From the NCBI GenBank assembly GCA_023974075.1, contig CM043790.1, positions 1,275,326-1,339,325 of the forward strand: DNA of 64,000 nucleotides. Direction: 5' to 3'. The DNA is from Chaenocephalus aceratus (taxonomy: Eukaryota; Chordata; Actinopteri; Perciformes; Channichthyidae). Made by a program: the position numbers and the translations under genes. A model generated the notes under the pieces. That model ran no database searches. It was not told the origin of the DNA and saw only the letters and a list, made by a program, of their open reading frames with translations. Numbering within the stretch: the first letter of the stretch is position 1; every line of letters begins with the position of its first letter. Shown here piece by piece: positions 54,507 to 64,000 of this stretch.

Positions 54507-55603
54507 TGAATGCAGTTTCTTCGGTAAGTCAACCCTGCGTACTTTATGTTACTGGTGTTTTTATGTTACTGGTGTTTTTATTAAGCTAACGTTAATGAAT
54601 GTTTAGAGTTGGGTTAGCATTTGAGCAATCGTAGCTCCATCTGTGCTAACGATGCTATGCGTAGCATCCAAGTTAAACGTAATAGAGAAGTATAAAACAT
54701 TAAGCGGGATGCTGCTGTATACCAAAAGGCTTCTGTGCGAGGTTGGTAAAATAAGGTAATCCTTGTACGTTAGATAGTTCGTTTGCTAGTTAGGTTACTG
54801 TATGCATTGTTCAGGTTCATTTCAATTCGCTATGCTCTGGGTTAGGGTTAAAAATAGATAAAATAGACTAGCTAACGTCAACGTATTGTTGAAGAGAGGC
54901 TTAGTGTATATTAAATCAACCTCACAATAAAATGTGTGTATCTTTAAAATATGAACGTTACATTTCAAGATGGTCCAGAAATAACTCTCCCTTAGATATT
55001 GTAATATGGTTTGTTGAACTGGAGTTATTTATTGCAGCTAACCGTCTATCCGACGAACGACTCAAACATTGTTGTTTTTAATATTATTACCAATGCCTCT
55101 TTTAATTGTATTATCCTCACACTTGAGAAACAGCCTTATTGTGGCTGTAGAACGGAACATGTAACTTAATGCCTGCATTTAAGGACGATGAATAGCGTAG
55201 TCAATGCTTTAGTGACAAGGAAATTATTTGTTTAATTATTAGATACAGTAAGACGTTATCTGTGACTTCAGTGAACATTAAGCTTAACCATTGCATTGCA
55301 TTTGTTCAATAGGTGTGTGTCTTACCCTTACGTGTGTGATGCATATGAATATGGCATTTGAAAACCAATTAATTTGACTGACTCATGAAAAACTCCAAAG
55401 CAACAGTAAAATAAAAAGGACCTACACAATAATACTCAATCAAACTGATACAAAAACATTTGTCCTAACTGTGATATCCAGCAATTTCTTAAGTAGAACA
55501 ATAAGATTATGACCTGTTTTTAAAAGAAGATAAAAAGTTGTTTGCATGTAAAGAAGTCTGTAACCCACGCATGTAACTTTACATCTGTTTGTTCAAAGTC
55601 TCC
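54507..55603. other. Non-coding stretch, nothing recognised
   Basis: AT-rich. A local tandem of TTACTGGTGTTTTTATG occurs near 54550. No exon supported. Confidence 0.35.
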
Positions 55604-55942
55604 TTAAAGGTGGGGTAGGTAATTTTGGAGAAACCAGCTCGAGTGCGCTAGAATTTGAAAATACACAGCCGGAAAAAATCTGCCACTTCCTTACAGAGCC
55701 CCTCCTCCAACACACACGAACGCGCACATGACCAATGAGGGCACGAGATAAGGCCATCCAGTTACTTTAGCCGGGCCGGCTAAAATACAGTACTACGGCT
55801 TCCACAGTTGACATTTTTTTATGAATTTTTTGTCAAAGCACTTAAGATATTCATTGCTATCGGGATGTTAAGAGCATTCCATGGAATATAACAAAAAGTG
55901 TATCTCGAGCCGGTTTCTCAAACGTACCTACCCCACCTTTAA
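55604..55942. mobile_element. MITE with TTAA target sites (AGGTGGGGTAGG ends)
   Basis: 339 bp bounded by TTAA on both sides. The inverted ends AGGTGGGGTAGGTA and TACCTACCCCACCT are near-perfect. TTAA duplication is characteristic of piggyBac-type transposition. No ORF. Confidence 0.72.
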
Positions 55943-57060
55943 GGTGATCCAGACAGGCTGGACCAGAGGAAGAGAGACAGATCTGGACTCCTAGCAGCAG
56001 AGAACTTCAGCACGGATTCCAAGGTATACCTTTTTCATACTTTACAAAGAATGCATAAAGTAATGACTCTAATACACTGATATACATGCCATTAAACATG
56101 ACTAAATACTAGATCACCTGCACATCAGTGATGTTGAGTGCACTTTCTTAGCTAAAGGTTACATTTACATTAATTTACAAAGCAACATCACTTTTTTTTT
56201 CAACTTTCAAATTTCAATGTATTGCAAATATGATTGAACATAGTGAGAACTGCGACCCTTTGTCTCTGCTGCATACTGACTGTAAACAACATGTTAAAAG
56301 TGATTATTTCAGTGAGACAACCGAACAGAGCAAGCTTCTACAGTTGCACTAAGTTTTGATAACAGTTAAATATTATTTTAATAATACATTTATTTCAATG
56401 TTGATGAATTTAGAACGGTTTATTCATAATCTGATTATCTTTGTAGTACACTGTTGGATTTAAAAAACACATTAAAATAAAAAAATCATTATATTTATAG
56501 CCCCTGAACAAACAAACACACCTCTTTCTTAAATAACACACTTATTATATATTATTATATATTATTATATATAATATGTTTTTTGATATTCTGTTAGGAA
56601 AGGACAGGCCTGAGAGACAGGACTGCTTCACCATGTTCTCTTTCTCTGAGGGTCCAGAAGAACATCCAAGAGGGAAAGGAGAAGCTGATGTGATGAGATC
56701 TAAGAGCAGTACAGGACATTCACTAAGAGACACTTATATTGTAACACAAAGACCTGCACACTGACTAGTTTTGTGGTCTAACAGGAACTTAATTGTGTGT
56801 TTTACGTTGCACCTCAGAGACAGTGATTATTGTCAGCAAGGGTGTAACTTTGGTTTGAGAAGTGGGGGGGACACAACACAGGGGTCCTCCGCAATGAAAC
56901 ATTGTTCTCGATTTAATTCCATTTGCTGCCTTTCTACAAATATATTAGGGACTATATAACTTAGACTAAAGTTTACAATCTAATCACTCAGAGTCCTTTA
57001 CCTCCCTGAGCTGACGTTATCTCAGCCTCTCAGTCCGACAGGAGAGGACTCTCCCTCTCC
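55943..57060. other. Non-coding stretch, one unsupported small ORF
   Basis: Contains an (ATTATAT)n-like patch near 56542-56575 and a 62-codon plus-strand ORF at 56576-56764 with no family likeness. The AGTGGGGGGGACACA block near 56861 recurs at about 58090, on the other side of the Harbinger element and CA tract. The two may be halves of one older repeat. Confidence 0.35.
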
Positions 57061-57063
57061 TTA
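57061..57063. repeat. 3-bp target-site duplication TTA, left
   Basis: Paired with TTA at 57693-57695, the usual PIF/Harbinger duplication. Confidence 0.65.
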
Positions 57064-57194
57064 CGGCCCGTCCACACTACAGCTTCGACTGCTTCAAAAA
57101 CTGTTTCCAACGCGTCTGTCCATTCACTTTGAATGGGGTGACGTCACGTTGCCTCGCTTTTCGCCGAACTGAATTGTGGGTAGCATAGCGGTCT

Positions 57195-57240
57195 GTCTCC
57201 GGCGTCAGAAGTTGAATGTTCAACTTCTGACGCCGGAGAC
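57195..57240. repeat. Perfect palindrome, 22-bp arms, 2-nt loop
   Basis: 57195-57216 is the exact reverse complement of 57219-57240. Arms contain CTCCGGCGTCAGAAGTTGAA. Confidence 0.95.
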
Positions 57241-57368
57241 GCCGGAGTAGCCAGCGCCAGCCAATCAAATCCCGTTTCTGAAAATCTGACAGCTCAAGCC
57301 CTAGCCAATCAAACCCCGTCTAAGCTGGGAGAGATATCCCGCCGTTCATTTCTATATTTCAAAAAAAG

Positions 57369-57510
57369 ATGGAGGAGAAACTAATTATCGCCGTAGAAAA
57401 TCACCCGGTTTTGTATGACCAGACCCTCTTCACCTACCGGGATACAAACCGGAAGAACCAGTCATGGAGGGAGGTGGCAGAGACAGTGGGTGAAACTGGT
57501 AGGTTTTTGC
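57369..57510 (+). pseudogene. MADF-like domain fragment of a Harbinger accessory protein
   Basis: ATG at 57369 opens MEEKLIIAVENHPVLYDQTL, then TYRDTNRKNQSWREVAETVG, matching the start of MADF (Myb/SANT-like) domains: L-I-x-x-V-x-x-x-P-x-L-Y-D...W-x-x-V/I-A. The next bases (GGTAGGTTTTTGCC) could be a splice donor, after which the frame is not protein-like. In intact elements this protein helps bring transposase to the transposon ends. Confidence 0.55.
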
Positions 57511-57692
57511 CTGTTTGGGGAGTTTATATATATATATATTGCTCGCATAAAATCCCCGGGTTTTTTTGCTTTGTATGTCGGGGGCGGGAGATTCATGTGA
57601 TTGGTTGTTGGTCGCGTTGCTCGAATAAAATCCCCAAGCTTCAGACACGCCCAGCTCCAAGCTTTTTTTGAAGCTGTAGTGTGGACGCTCCG

Positions 57693-57695
57693 TTA
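57693..57695. repeat. 3-bp target-site duplication TTA, right
   Basis: Paired with 57061-57063. Confidence 0.65.
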
Positions 57696-57762
57696 TTGTT
57701 GAAACAGCTTCTAATCTCCGTTAGCTCCGAGCTAGCACCAGATGCTAACAACAACCCCCGTA

Positions 57763-58002
<240 letters not shown>

Positions 58003-58134
58003 TGCTCGTGCCACACACACACACACACACAGACGCTCCTCTGTGACGATGACCGCTTGCGTACATTTTTTTAATAAACACATCTGAAAAGTGGGGGGGA
58101 CACAAACGGGATGTCCCCCCTGTCCCCAGTGGAA

Positions 58135-59408
58135 ATTGCTATAAAGTTTGGCAAGAAAAAAAAGGCAGCTGATCAAATGCATTTGCCTCACTTTATGAGC
58201 TTCACATCACTTGTGCTTTGTACCGCAGAGTTTGCAACGCCACAAATAAATGGTGCCAATCTTCAGTCAGATGTGAATGTGTAATCTAACATTTTCAATA
58301 AGAATAACGGACAAAAGGATGCAAATACAATTTATTGAAATGTGAACTAAAAGTTATCAAGCATGAACCATCACCATCACCATAAATAAAAACGAAATCA
58401 TATACATAAATTACACTAAATGTTAATATGTTAATTGACAGGCTAGGCCTGTGCAGGTGGTAACAGCTATGCCCAGCATGGGCTAAGTTCTGTAGGTGCA
58501 GCTGGTGTAGGTCCTCCTCCATCAGGCCTGGTCCTCCTCCCTCAGGCCTGGTCCTCCTCGCAGGGAAAGATCCTCAGCCCTCTCTGGCCAAAGCAACAGA
58601 CAGGACGTTCATAAAGCTGAGGTCTCCCCCAAAGTCTCTAATCATCCATCCTGTGAATATGAGAGGGGAACAAATAGTGTAATGGATGCTTTGGACAATA
58701 GGAAATATAAAGTTAACTGTTGAGTTGCTCAGTTTTTTAGATTGACAGGGTTTAATAATACAAACAAAAGGAGAGGCACCGATTTTACGGTACATTTCAA
58801 TAAATTGTGTTGATTTTGTCTTTTGAATTGTTTGTCTAAAGTCAGCTAGAACTGTTACTTATAGTTTGAATGAGGCATCACAGGTGAGAGCACCATTTGT
58901 TGTGTTCCATCCACAACAAATGCACACAGATTGATGTGTGTATATGTATTGATCTACTATTTCTTGAATCATTACTGTCAGTCCAAAACAAGAGATTTTG
59001 TTTTAGTAACATGTTTTTAAAACATTATCTCTTTTCCACTACACTATCTTGAATATTTTAGTTTTTACATCACTACATTGATCTAACAGCTTTAACATTG
59101 TAAAGGTGTCACTTCGGACTCTGGGTAATTATGACAGCATGTCCTACTATTTTGAGAGTTTGAACAAACCAGACCTTCATCTATTAATGTAGAAAATAGT
59201 CAGCACATTAAACGATTATGAAAGTAAACATTAGTTAGCTCATTGTTCAAAATGAACTCCAACTACAACAGTTAAGTCAACTCTTGCATCGGTAATAACA
59301 ATAAAACAAATGATATATTTAATATTATAACTTGTGTCTACTTTAAATACTTTAACAACACTTTCCTAATTATGCTAGCATACTTTTACTAAAGTAACAT
59401 TAACATGT
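58135..59408. other. Non-coding stretch, nothing recognised
   Basis: Short tandem GGTCCTCCTC/CAGGCCT repeats near 58508-58562. Otherwise AT-rich, with no exon supported. Confidence 0.35.
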
Positions 59409-60174
59409 TTAACCTGTTAAGTCCGAAGGTCCCCGCCGACGGGGACCCTGTTTTGTTTTTCACAACACTGTGTCTCAGGGCATCTTAATATTTAAAAACC
59501 TATTAATGTGTTATACCAGATTAACGAGAAGAATCTCAGCTAACTGACAATACGAACCATTTTTACAGAAACAAAACACAAGTCTCACAAGAAGCGTTAG
59601 CATTAGCCCTTAGCTAAAACGGACAGATGCTACTTCCGGTGCTAACTAGCAAAAACGATCTTTAAAACTTAATATTTTCTGCACAAACTACATATCATCT
59701 GAAAGCTGATACTCCACAGATATGTTTTCAAAACCATAACAATAATGATGTCTTACCGTTGCTGTTTTGTGATCACAGCTCTTGTTCAAGGGAATAAAAA
59801 CGCTGTTTAAGGTTAATCCAATGTCTCTTAGTCACTTTAGAATTGTTCCTGATAATCTATCATTACATTCATGGCAGCAGAGTAGGTATAAAGTTTTGCA
59901 GTCCCGAGCTAATGCTGTCTCACCTGCTGTTTACGCAAACCTCTCTCTACTTGACGTAAGTGTTTAGCGGGACTTACTAACTGTCACTCGATTATATTGG
60001 CTCTAACGGTTCAGAAAAGGTGTCAATCACCCAAATCGACCAATGGGTTCCAAAGATATGATCCTGCGTAGTATAAACTAAGCCCGCTCCGGCTCCATTA
60101 CGCATTACGCAGCCAGAAGGGAGAGCTTCACCACAGAGCAGGTGCTAGAGATGCTAGCTGACGATAGCTAAGAT

Positions 60175-60273
60175 CATACCAGATGACTCTTCGTCGGATG
60201 ATGAAGATCTCCTCCAGCCAGACCTGGATCCGGACAGTAGTGACTCGGATGTTGAACTTCCACCACGGGAAAG
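60175..60273 (+). pseudogene. piggyBac transposase acidic N-terminal segment
   Basis: In the best frame it reads IIPDDSSSDDEDLLQPDLD and on to SDSDVELPPRE, the acidic N-terminal style of piggyBac/PGBD transposases. It ends at a donor-like GAAAG|GTATGT. A 1-nt frame problem near 60170 separates it from an upstream TTEQVLEMLADDS stretch. Confidence 0.5.
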
Positions 60274-60310
60274 GTATGTAATCTCTCTGTTTTTATATAA
60301 TACTTAGCTG

Positions 60311-60695
60311 TTTGGTGAAACTGCGTCACAGTGCTAGCTTAGCCAAGAAGCTACAGGAATGATTAGGCAAAATGCTAAATAGTGTTACTTGTCTTTTTGG
60401 AGTTACATTTTCGAAATGAATGGCCAGTGAATGAATATACATGTGTTTACTTATTTATTTGGTGTAATATTATTCATTTATTGTCCAATATTATCCTTTT
60501 TATATATTGCTTTTGTGTTTGGTGGAACTGCATCACAGTGTTAGCTTAGCCAACAGGAATGATTAGCCAAAATGCTAAATAGTGTTACTTGTCTTTTTGG
60601 AGTTACATTTTCTAAATGAATGGCCAGTGAATGAATATACATGTGTTTACTTATTTATTTGGTGTAATATTATTCATTTATAGTCCAATACTATC
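60311..60695. repeat. 207-bp tandem duplication (two units)
   Basis: TTTGGTGAAACTGCGTCACA at 60311 recurs as TTTGGTGGAACTGCATCACA at 60518. The units stay highly similar through GAATGGCCAGTGAATGAATA to the ATTATTCATTTAT stretch. Lies in the intron-like gap between the two transposase pieces. Confidence 0.92.
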
Positions 60696-60751
60696 CTATA
60701 AGTATAAGCCAGGGAATTAATCTAATCTCTTTGTTTTTCCACATTTGTTAG

Positions 60752-61081
60752 ATGAGGTGTGACCCCAGCAGGACAAAGCCTCACACCCAGATGACTTTCA
60801 GGGAGCAGCTTGCTGCAGAATTGTTGGAGTTTGCTGAAGGCCCTGCTGAAGGCCCCGCACCTCCACCACCACCCCCTCCTCCACCACTCACATGCATGCC
60901 CGAGTATTATGGGGAAGATGCCACCAAGGTCAGGAAGAACTGCAGGAGGTGCCTAGATGCTGGACTCAAAAGGGTGAAGACACCTGTGTACTGCAGGAAG
61001 TGCCAGGTCCCTCTGTGCTTCACTGTCAAAAAGAACTGTTTCAGGGAGTGGCACGACCTAAATACTGGAACATTCAGGTAG
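60752..61081 (+). pseudogene. piggyBac transposase C-terminal Cys-rich domain
   Basis: 109 codons to the stop at 61079-61081, after a possible acceptor (TTGTTAG ending 60751). The first part includes MTFREQLAAELLEFA and a proline run (PPPPPPPPP). The C-terminal part has C-x2-C (NCRRCLD), C-x2-C (YCRKCQVPLC) and a final C...WH (NCFREWHD), the zinc-binding cross-brace domain that piggyBac transposases use to contact the transposon ends. The DDD catalytic domain is absent, so it cannot transpose. Domestication seems unlikely, given its place inside element ends. Confidence 0.62.
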
Positions 61082-61135
61082 GTATAATACGGAGCCCCTA
61101 AAGGGACATGGAAAAAAGAAAAAGAAAAGAGAGAC

Positions 61136-61217
61136 AAAAAAAAATAAAGTCAGGATAACGGATTTGTTTCTCGTGCGCACGAGAAACGAATCCGTTATCC
61201 TGACTTTATTTTTTTTT
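61136..61217. repeat. 82-bp near-perfect palindrome
   Basis: Centred between 61176 and 61177 on GTGC|GCAC, 41-bp arms with one mismatched pair. Arms include AAAGTCAGGATAACGGAT. Confidence 0.95.
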
Positions 61218-61487
61218 GAGAAAGTTACCGATGCACCAAGGAGGAAGTGGAACACGAGACAACCATTTCATTGCAGACTTTTATGTTTACATGGGGAAAT
61301 GACAGTGCATACATTATTTGAGATATATTTTGAAGTCAGACTTAATTGTATGGACATTTCGGCCAGGGATGTAGAGCTAGTGGTTTAAGCACCGGATTGG
61401 CCCAAAAAACAGGAGAGTCTGTAAACCAGTCTGCTTTGATCTATGAATTAATGTCCGTGACTCTCAGAGTACCTGCTGCCCGCAGCT

Positions 61488-61489
<2 letters not shown>

Positions 61490-61532
<43 letters not shown>
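61490..61532. repeat. (CA)n microsatellite
   Basis: About 21 CA units. Confidence 0.95.
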
Positions 61533-61536
<4 letters not shown>

Positions 61537-61537
61537 C

Positions 61538-61664
61538 CAGTGGCGGACTGGCCATCGGGACGAATCCCATTGGGCCGGTACCGAAGTGGGCTGCCCGTTG
61601 ACAGTTTACGTGGGCTGGGCTGGGTGCGAGTCCCGGGCTGATTTTTAGTCCCAGTCCGCCCATC
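61538..61664. mobile_element. Small MITE (CAGTGGCGGACTGG ends)
   Basis: Inverted ends CAGTGGCGGACTGG and CCAGTCCGCCCATC, length about 125 bp, nested inside the larger inverted-repeat element. No target duplication was defined. Confidence 0.5.
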
Positions 61665-61949
61665 ATGTATAGCTGTTCAATGAAGGTAAACACAGTGTAG
61701 GCGGTGCGTAAAAGCTCTTTGAGCGCTGGTGCTGCTCTTCTCTGAGTTACACGTCCCGCTGCCTCCTGGAGTGACCACACACCCCTAGCCGAAATGTCCT
61801 TAAAGTGAAGTCTAAGTATGATATATATCTCAAATAATGTATGCACTGTCATTTTCCCACGTAAACATAACAGTCTGCAATTAAATGGTTGTCTCCTGTG
61901 CGCTTCACTTCCTCCTTGGCGCACCGGTAAATTTCTCAAAAAAAAAAGT

Positions 61950-62092
61950 GCGAGATACTTTCTGGTGACCATGAGAAACTTTCTCGTGCTCACCAGAAAC
62001 TTTCTCGTGCGCACGAGTTAGTATCTCGTGCGCACCAGAAAGTATCTCGTGCGCACGAGTTAGTATCTCGTGCGCACGAGATACTAACTCGT
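61950..62092. repeat. TCTCGTGCGCACGAG palindromic array
   Basis: About six tandem units of roughly 28-30 bp built from TCTCGTGCGCACGAG or TCTCGTGCGCACCAG joined by AGTTAGTA or AAACT-type spacers. Each unit is itself palindromic around GTGCGCAC. The same motif is the centre of the palindrome at 61136-61217. Confidence 0.9.
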
Positions 62093-62205
62093 TATCCTGA
62101 TTTTTTTTTTTTTCTTCATGTCCCTTTAGGGGCTCCGTAGTATACAGTTCAGGTAGGTATAACATTTTGCGAGTGTTTATTTAAAAAAAAAATACTTGTT
62201 GTTTT

Positions 62206-62350
62206 TATATACCTAGTGTGATTTTATTGTATAGTGTGTTGGTAAAATATTTGTTGTTTTTACAAACCTACAGTGTGGTTTTATTGTATAGTACGTTGGT
62301 AAAATGTTTGTTTTTACATGCCTATAGTGTGTTGGTAAAATGTTTGAAAT
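62206..62350. repeat. Tandem repeat, about 3 units of 45-60 bp
   Basis: Repeats of GTGTGGTTTTATTGTATAGT, then GTTGGTAAAATGTTTG and TTTTTA with indels, in the 3' part of the piggyBac relic. Confidence 0.8.
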
Positions 62351-62668
62351 AAATCTGCCCCAGTTGGAGTCAAATGTTACCTATGTTTCCGTTTTTTTTT
62401 TGTGGGTGGAATGAATACCTATAGTGATGATTCAATGTAATACAATTATTTTTATAGTCTGGTACCTGAAAAAGGTCAATTGGCACTGATGGAACCAAAT
62501 GTGCCCAAATGTGCCCAAAGCTTATTCCGCCTGGACTTTATTTTCATAAACCTCTCTAAAAAGGTCAAATGTCACTTGTTTTGCCTCAATCTTGATACAG
62601 GGTACTTATTATATGTTATACTTTGGATTCCAAAAGCTTTTAGGCTACTAACCCATCATTCAAGGTTG

Positions 62669-62676
62669 GTCTTCAC
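62669..62676. repeat. 8-bp target-site duplication, left (GTCTTCAC)
   Basis: Identical to 63542-63549. Confidence 0.92.
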
Positions 62677-63541
62677 CAGTGTTGTGCTCGTTACTGAAAA
62701 CCAGTAACTAGTTACCATTACTAGTTACTTCATTTCAAAAGTAACTCAGTTACTTTACTGATTACTTACACCAAAAAGTAATGCATTACTGTGAAAAGTA
62801 ACGTTTTAGTTACCTAAAAAAGGGCTCCCATTATATTAATGCCCTTATAGCCTTCATTTCAGTACTGTTATTGCATTGGAGAATAATACAATCTGTTGAT
62901 CAACTTGACATGCATTATATGCAATCTGGATAGCATCGATATTAGCTGGCTTTACATTTTTGTATATTCTTTCTCCAGGTAGTTGGAAAAAGTTTTCCGT
63001 TTCATATGCCGTGTGCCGCCCGGACATGCTATCATGCTAACTAGCTACCTGAAAGTGGGTGACTCCACTGTAGCAATAGCCTGCATGTGTTCTGCAACAT
63101 ACCGTGCAATGGCTTTATCGACTTTTCCCTGGCTAGCAGTCCCTTGGTTAAAATCCAGCCGCTGTTGCTTAGGTGCAGGTGGAGGTGGAGTGGCGTCGGC
63201 TGAGTCTCTGTGGTCTTAGCTACTAGCTTCGTCCCAGCATGTTGTTTTTGCAGATGTTTTAAGAGATTTGAATGACCGGTTTGGGCAGTAGATAGGCTCT
63301 TTGACCCGCCAGGACACAACTTACATTTAACTAAAACGTTATTTTCTTTGTGCTCGACAAAAGTGAAATAGTGAGAATATCTCCAGGTGGAGAAACTAGA
63401 CTTGAGCTCCGCCGCCGCCATGATAGTCTTGTTAGTAAACAACACAAACACGCCCACAGCCCGTCTCCGCATGTGATACAGGAAGTATTTAAGTACATTT
63501 ACTCAAGTACTGTACTTTGTAACGCGTTAGTCCCAACACTG
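62677..63541 (-). mobile_element. hAT element (CAGTGTTG...CAACACTG), internally deleted
   Basis: 865 bp with perfect 8-bp duplication GTCTTCAC. Ends carry the familiar fish pattern CAGTGTTG...AGTAACT repeats and TTTGTAACGCGTTAGTCC. It contains the first coding part of a transposase on the minus strand. Inserted in the piggyBac relic. Confidence 0.88.
63041..63421 (-). pseudogene. hAT transposase N-terminus with BED zinc finger
   Basis: Best start MAAAELKSSFSTWRYSHYF at 63421; an upstream ATG at 63472 is also in frame. The BED finger is seen as W...Y.F, VKCKLCPGG (C-x2-C) and SNLLKHLQKQHAG (H-x4-H), followed by a short low-complexity part (TPLHLHLHLS) and an end without any RNase-H-like catalytic domain. 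Truncated by internal deletion of the element. The finger would bind transposon ends. Confidence 0.7.
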
Positions 63542-63549
63542 GTCTTCAC
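63542..63549. repeat. 8-bp target-site duplication, right (GTCTTCAC)
   Basis: Matches 62669-62676. Confidence 0.92.
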
Positions 63550-64000
63550 TATAAGTAATGGGTTTTCTTTAGGCGGAGACAGGAATTTACATTTTTTTGC
63601 TATGTTCCATCTGAATTTACTCTGACACAGAAACATCTATATTGATTCTGACACTTCTAAATCCAACTCACAGATGTAACCTTGCTTTGATAATAACAAT
63701 TATTCATATAAACCTTTTAGAAGTGAAGTTATAGTCATTTGTTCTGGGAATGTCATTTTCGAGCCTGAAACCTGAAAAACAGGCTCGGGTTTAACAGGTG
63801 AAATGCAGGGCTTTTGTAAGAGAGTATTTGCATAGTGTCGACTTGACTTATTTAACCAAAGTGATGTAACGTATACTTTGCAAACCGTCACACACAAAAG
63901 GACACGGTAACGTTGTGATTCACTTCAATTAATGATAACTACGGAGCTTGCTAACAGCAAGGCACAAGGCTACTTCACTCATTTAGCTAGCTAATGTAAG

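Larger units (their letters stand above)
57064..57692 (+). mobile_element. PIF/Harbinger-type non-autonomous element
   Basis: 629 bp with inverted ends CGGCCCGTCCACACTACAGC and GCTGTAGTGTGGACGCTCCG, flanked by TTA. It contains an ORF start resembling the MADF/Myb-like accessory protein of Harbinger elements but no DDE transposase. A 22-bp-arm palindrome lies inside. Confidence 0.72.
61088..62139. mobile_element. Long-inverted-repeat element (TACGGAGCCCC ends) with palindromic arrays
   Basis: Ends TACGGAGCCCCTAAAGGGAC and GTCCCTTTAGGGGCTCCGTA are perfect inverted repeats. Similarity continues through an AAAATCAGGATAACG-type block and, further in, through a segment including GACAGTGCATACATTATTTG in both arms (about 61230-61385 and 61785-61930). 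The 15-bp sequence TTCAGGTAGGTATAA flanks it on both sides (61073-61087 and 62148-62162), with 8 extra bases on the right, so the exact target duplication is ambiguous. No transposase. Confidence 0.65.
59413..63798 (+). mobile_element. piggyBac-like element relic with nested insertions
   Basis: The left end is TTAA|CCTGTTAAGTCCGAAGG. The right end is CCGAGCC...-type sequence ending TTTAACAGG|TGAA, so the inverted termini share CCTGTTAA and the second TTAA is mutated to TGAA. Inside are an acidic N-terminal segment (to 60273) and a Cys-rich C-terminal segment (60752-61081) of a piggyBac transposase. The catalytic middle is missing. Two other elements have inserted (61088-62139 and 62677-63541). 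Near the left end, GTCCCCG/CGGGGAC forms a small hairpin. Confidence 0.6.

Noticed and set aside
56576..56764. 62-codon ORF as a possible gene
   Set aside because: No splice sites, family likeness or neighbouring exons; within chance expectation for this length.

Overview
The window is vertebrate, almost certainly teleost (percomorph-like) genomic DNA. The evidence is a spliced GATA-factor gene with GT-AG introns, very long (CA)n/(GT)n microsatellites, fish-type L2 and Rex1/CR1-like LINEs, and many hAT, piggyBac-like and PIF/Harbinger-like elements. I see no bacterial or organellar sequence, CRISPR array, rRNA or tRNA gene.

The one convincing host gene is a six-coding-exon, plus-strand GATA zinc-finger transcription factor at 25031-33422 (383 codons before the stop), most likely gata5. 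A probable non-coding first exon ends near 24385 and a poly(A) signal lies at 34396-34401. All splice phases agree, both C-x2-C-x17-C-x2-C fingers are intact, and the introns hold microsatellites and transposon debris.

Layout. 1-2990: diverged long-inverted-repeat element, cut by the window edge. 3000-6340: sparse, with a hAT-type MITE and a CA tract. 6355-12590: a block bounded by two oppositely oriented CATATATG-rich ends that holds hAT pieces, microsatellites, a poly-C tract and three exon-like fragments. 12.7-13.2 kb: 29-bp GC-rich minisatellite. 14583-17419: complete long-TIR hAT-type element, copy 1. 18.9-20.7 kb: piggyBac-like MITE swollen by microsatellites, then a palindrome. 22.6-23.6 kb: two minisatellites. 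24-34.4 kb: gata5. 35896-38802: copy 2 of the long-TIR element, inverted relative to copy 1, so the pair brackets gata5. 39.8-41.3 kb: GT tracts and a hAT MITE. 41.5-49.5 kb: three LINEs nested one inside another. 49.5-51.4 kb: a proline-rich repetitive ORF, probably of retroelement origin. 51.6-54.5 kb: a LINE tail split by a hAT element, then a second hAT element with a zinc-finger remnant. 55.6-58.0 kb: TTAA MITE, Harbinger-type element with a MADF-like ORF, CA tract. 59.4-63.8 kb: piggyBac relic containing two further nested elements.

Outside gata5 the sequence is best read as layered transposon insertions. Many could be bounded to the base by target-site duplications (TSDs). The least familiar structures are the long-TIR hAT-type family with two small ORFs, the proline-rich ORF, the possible 6.2-kb element with CATATATG ends, and the palindromic TCTCGTGCGCACGAG array.
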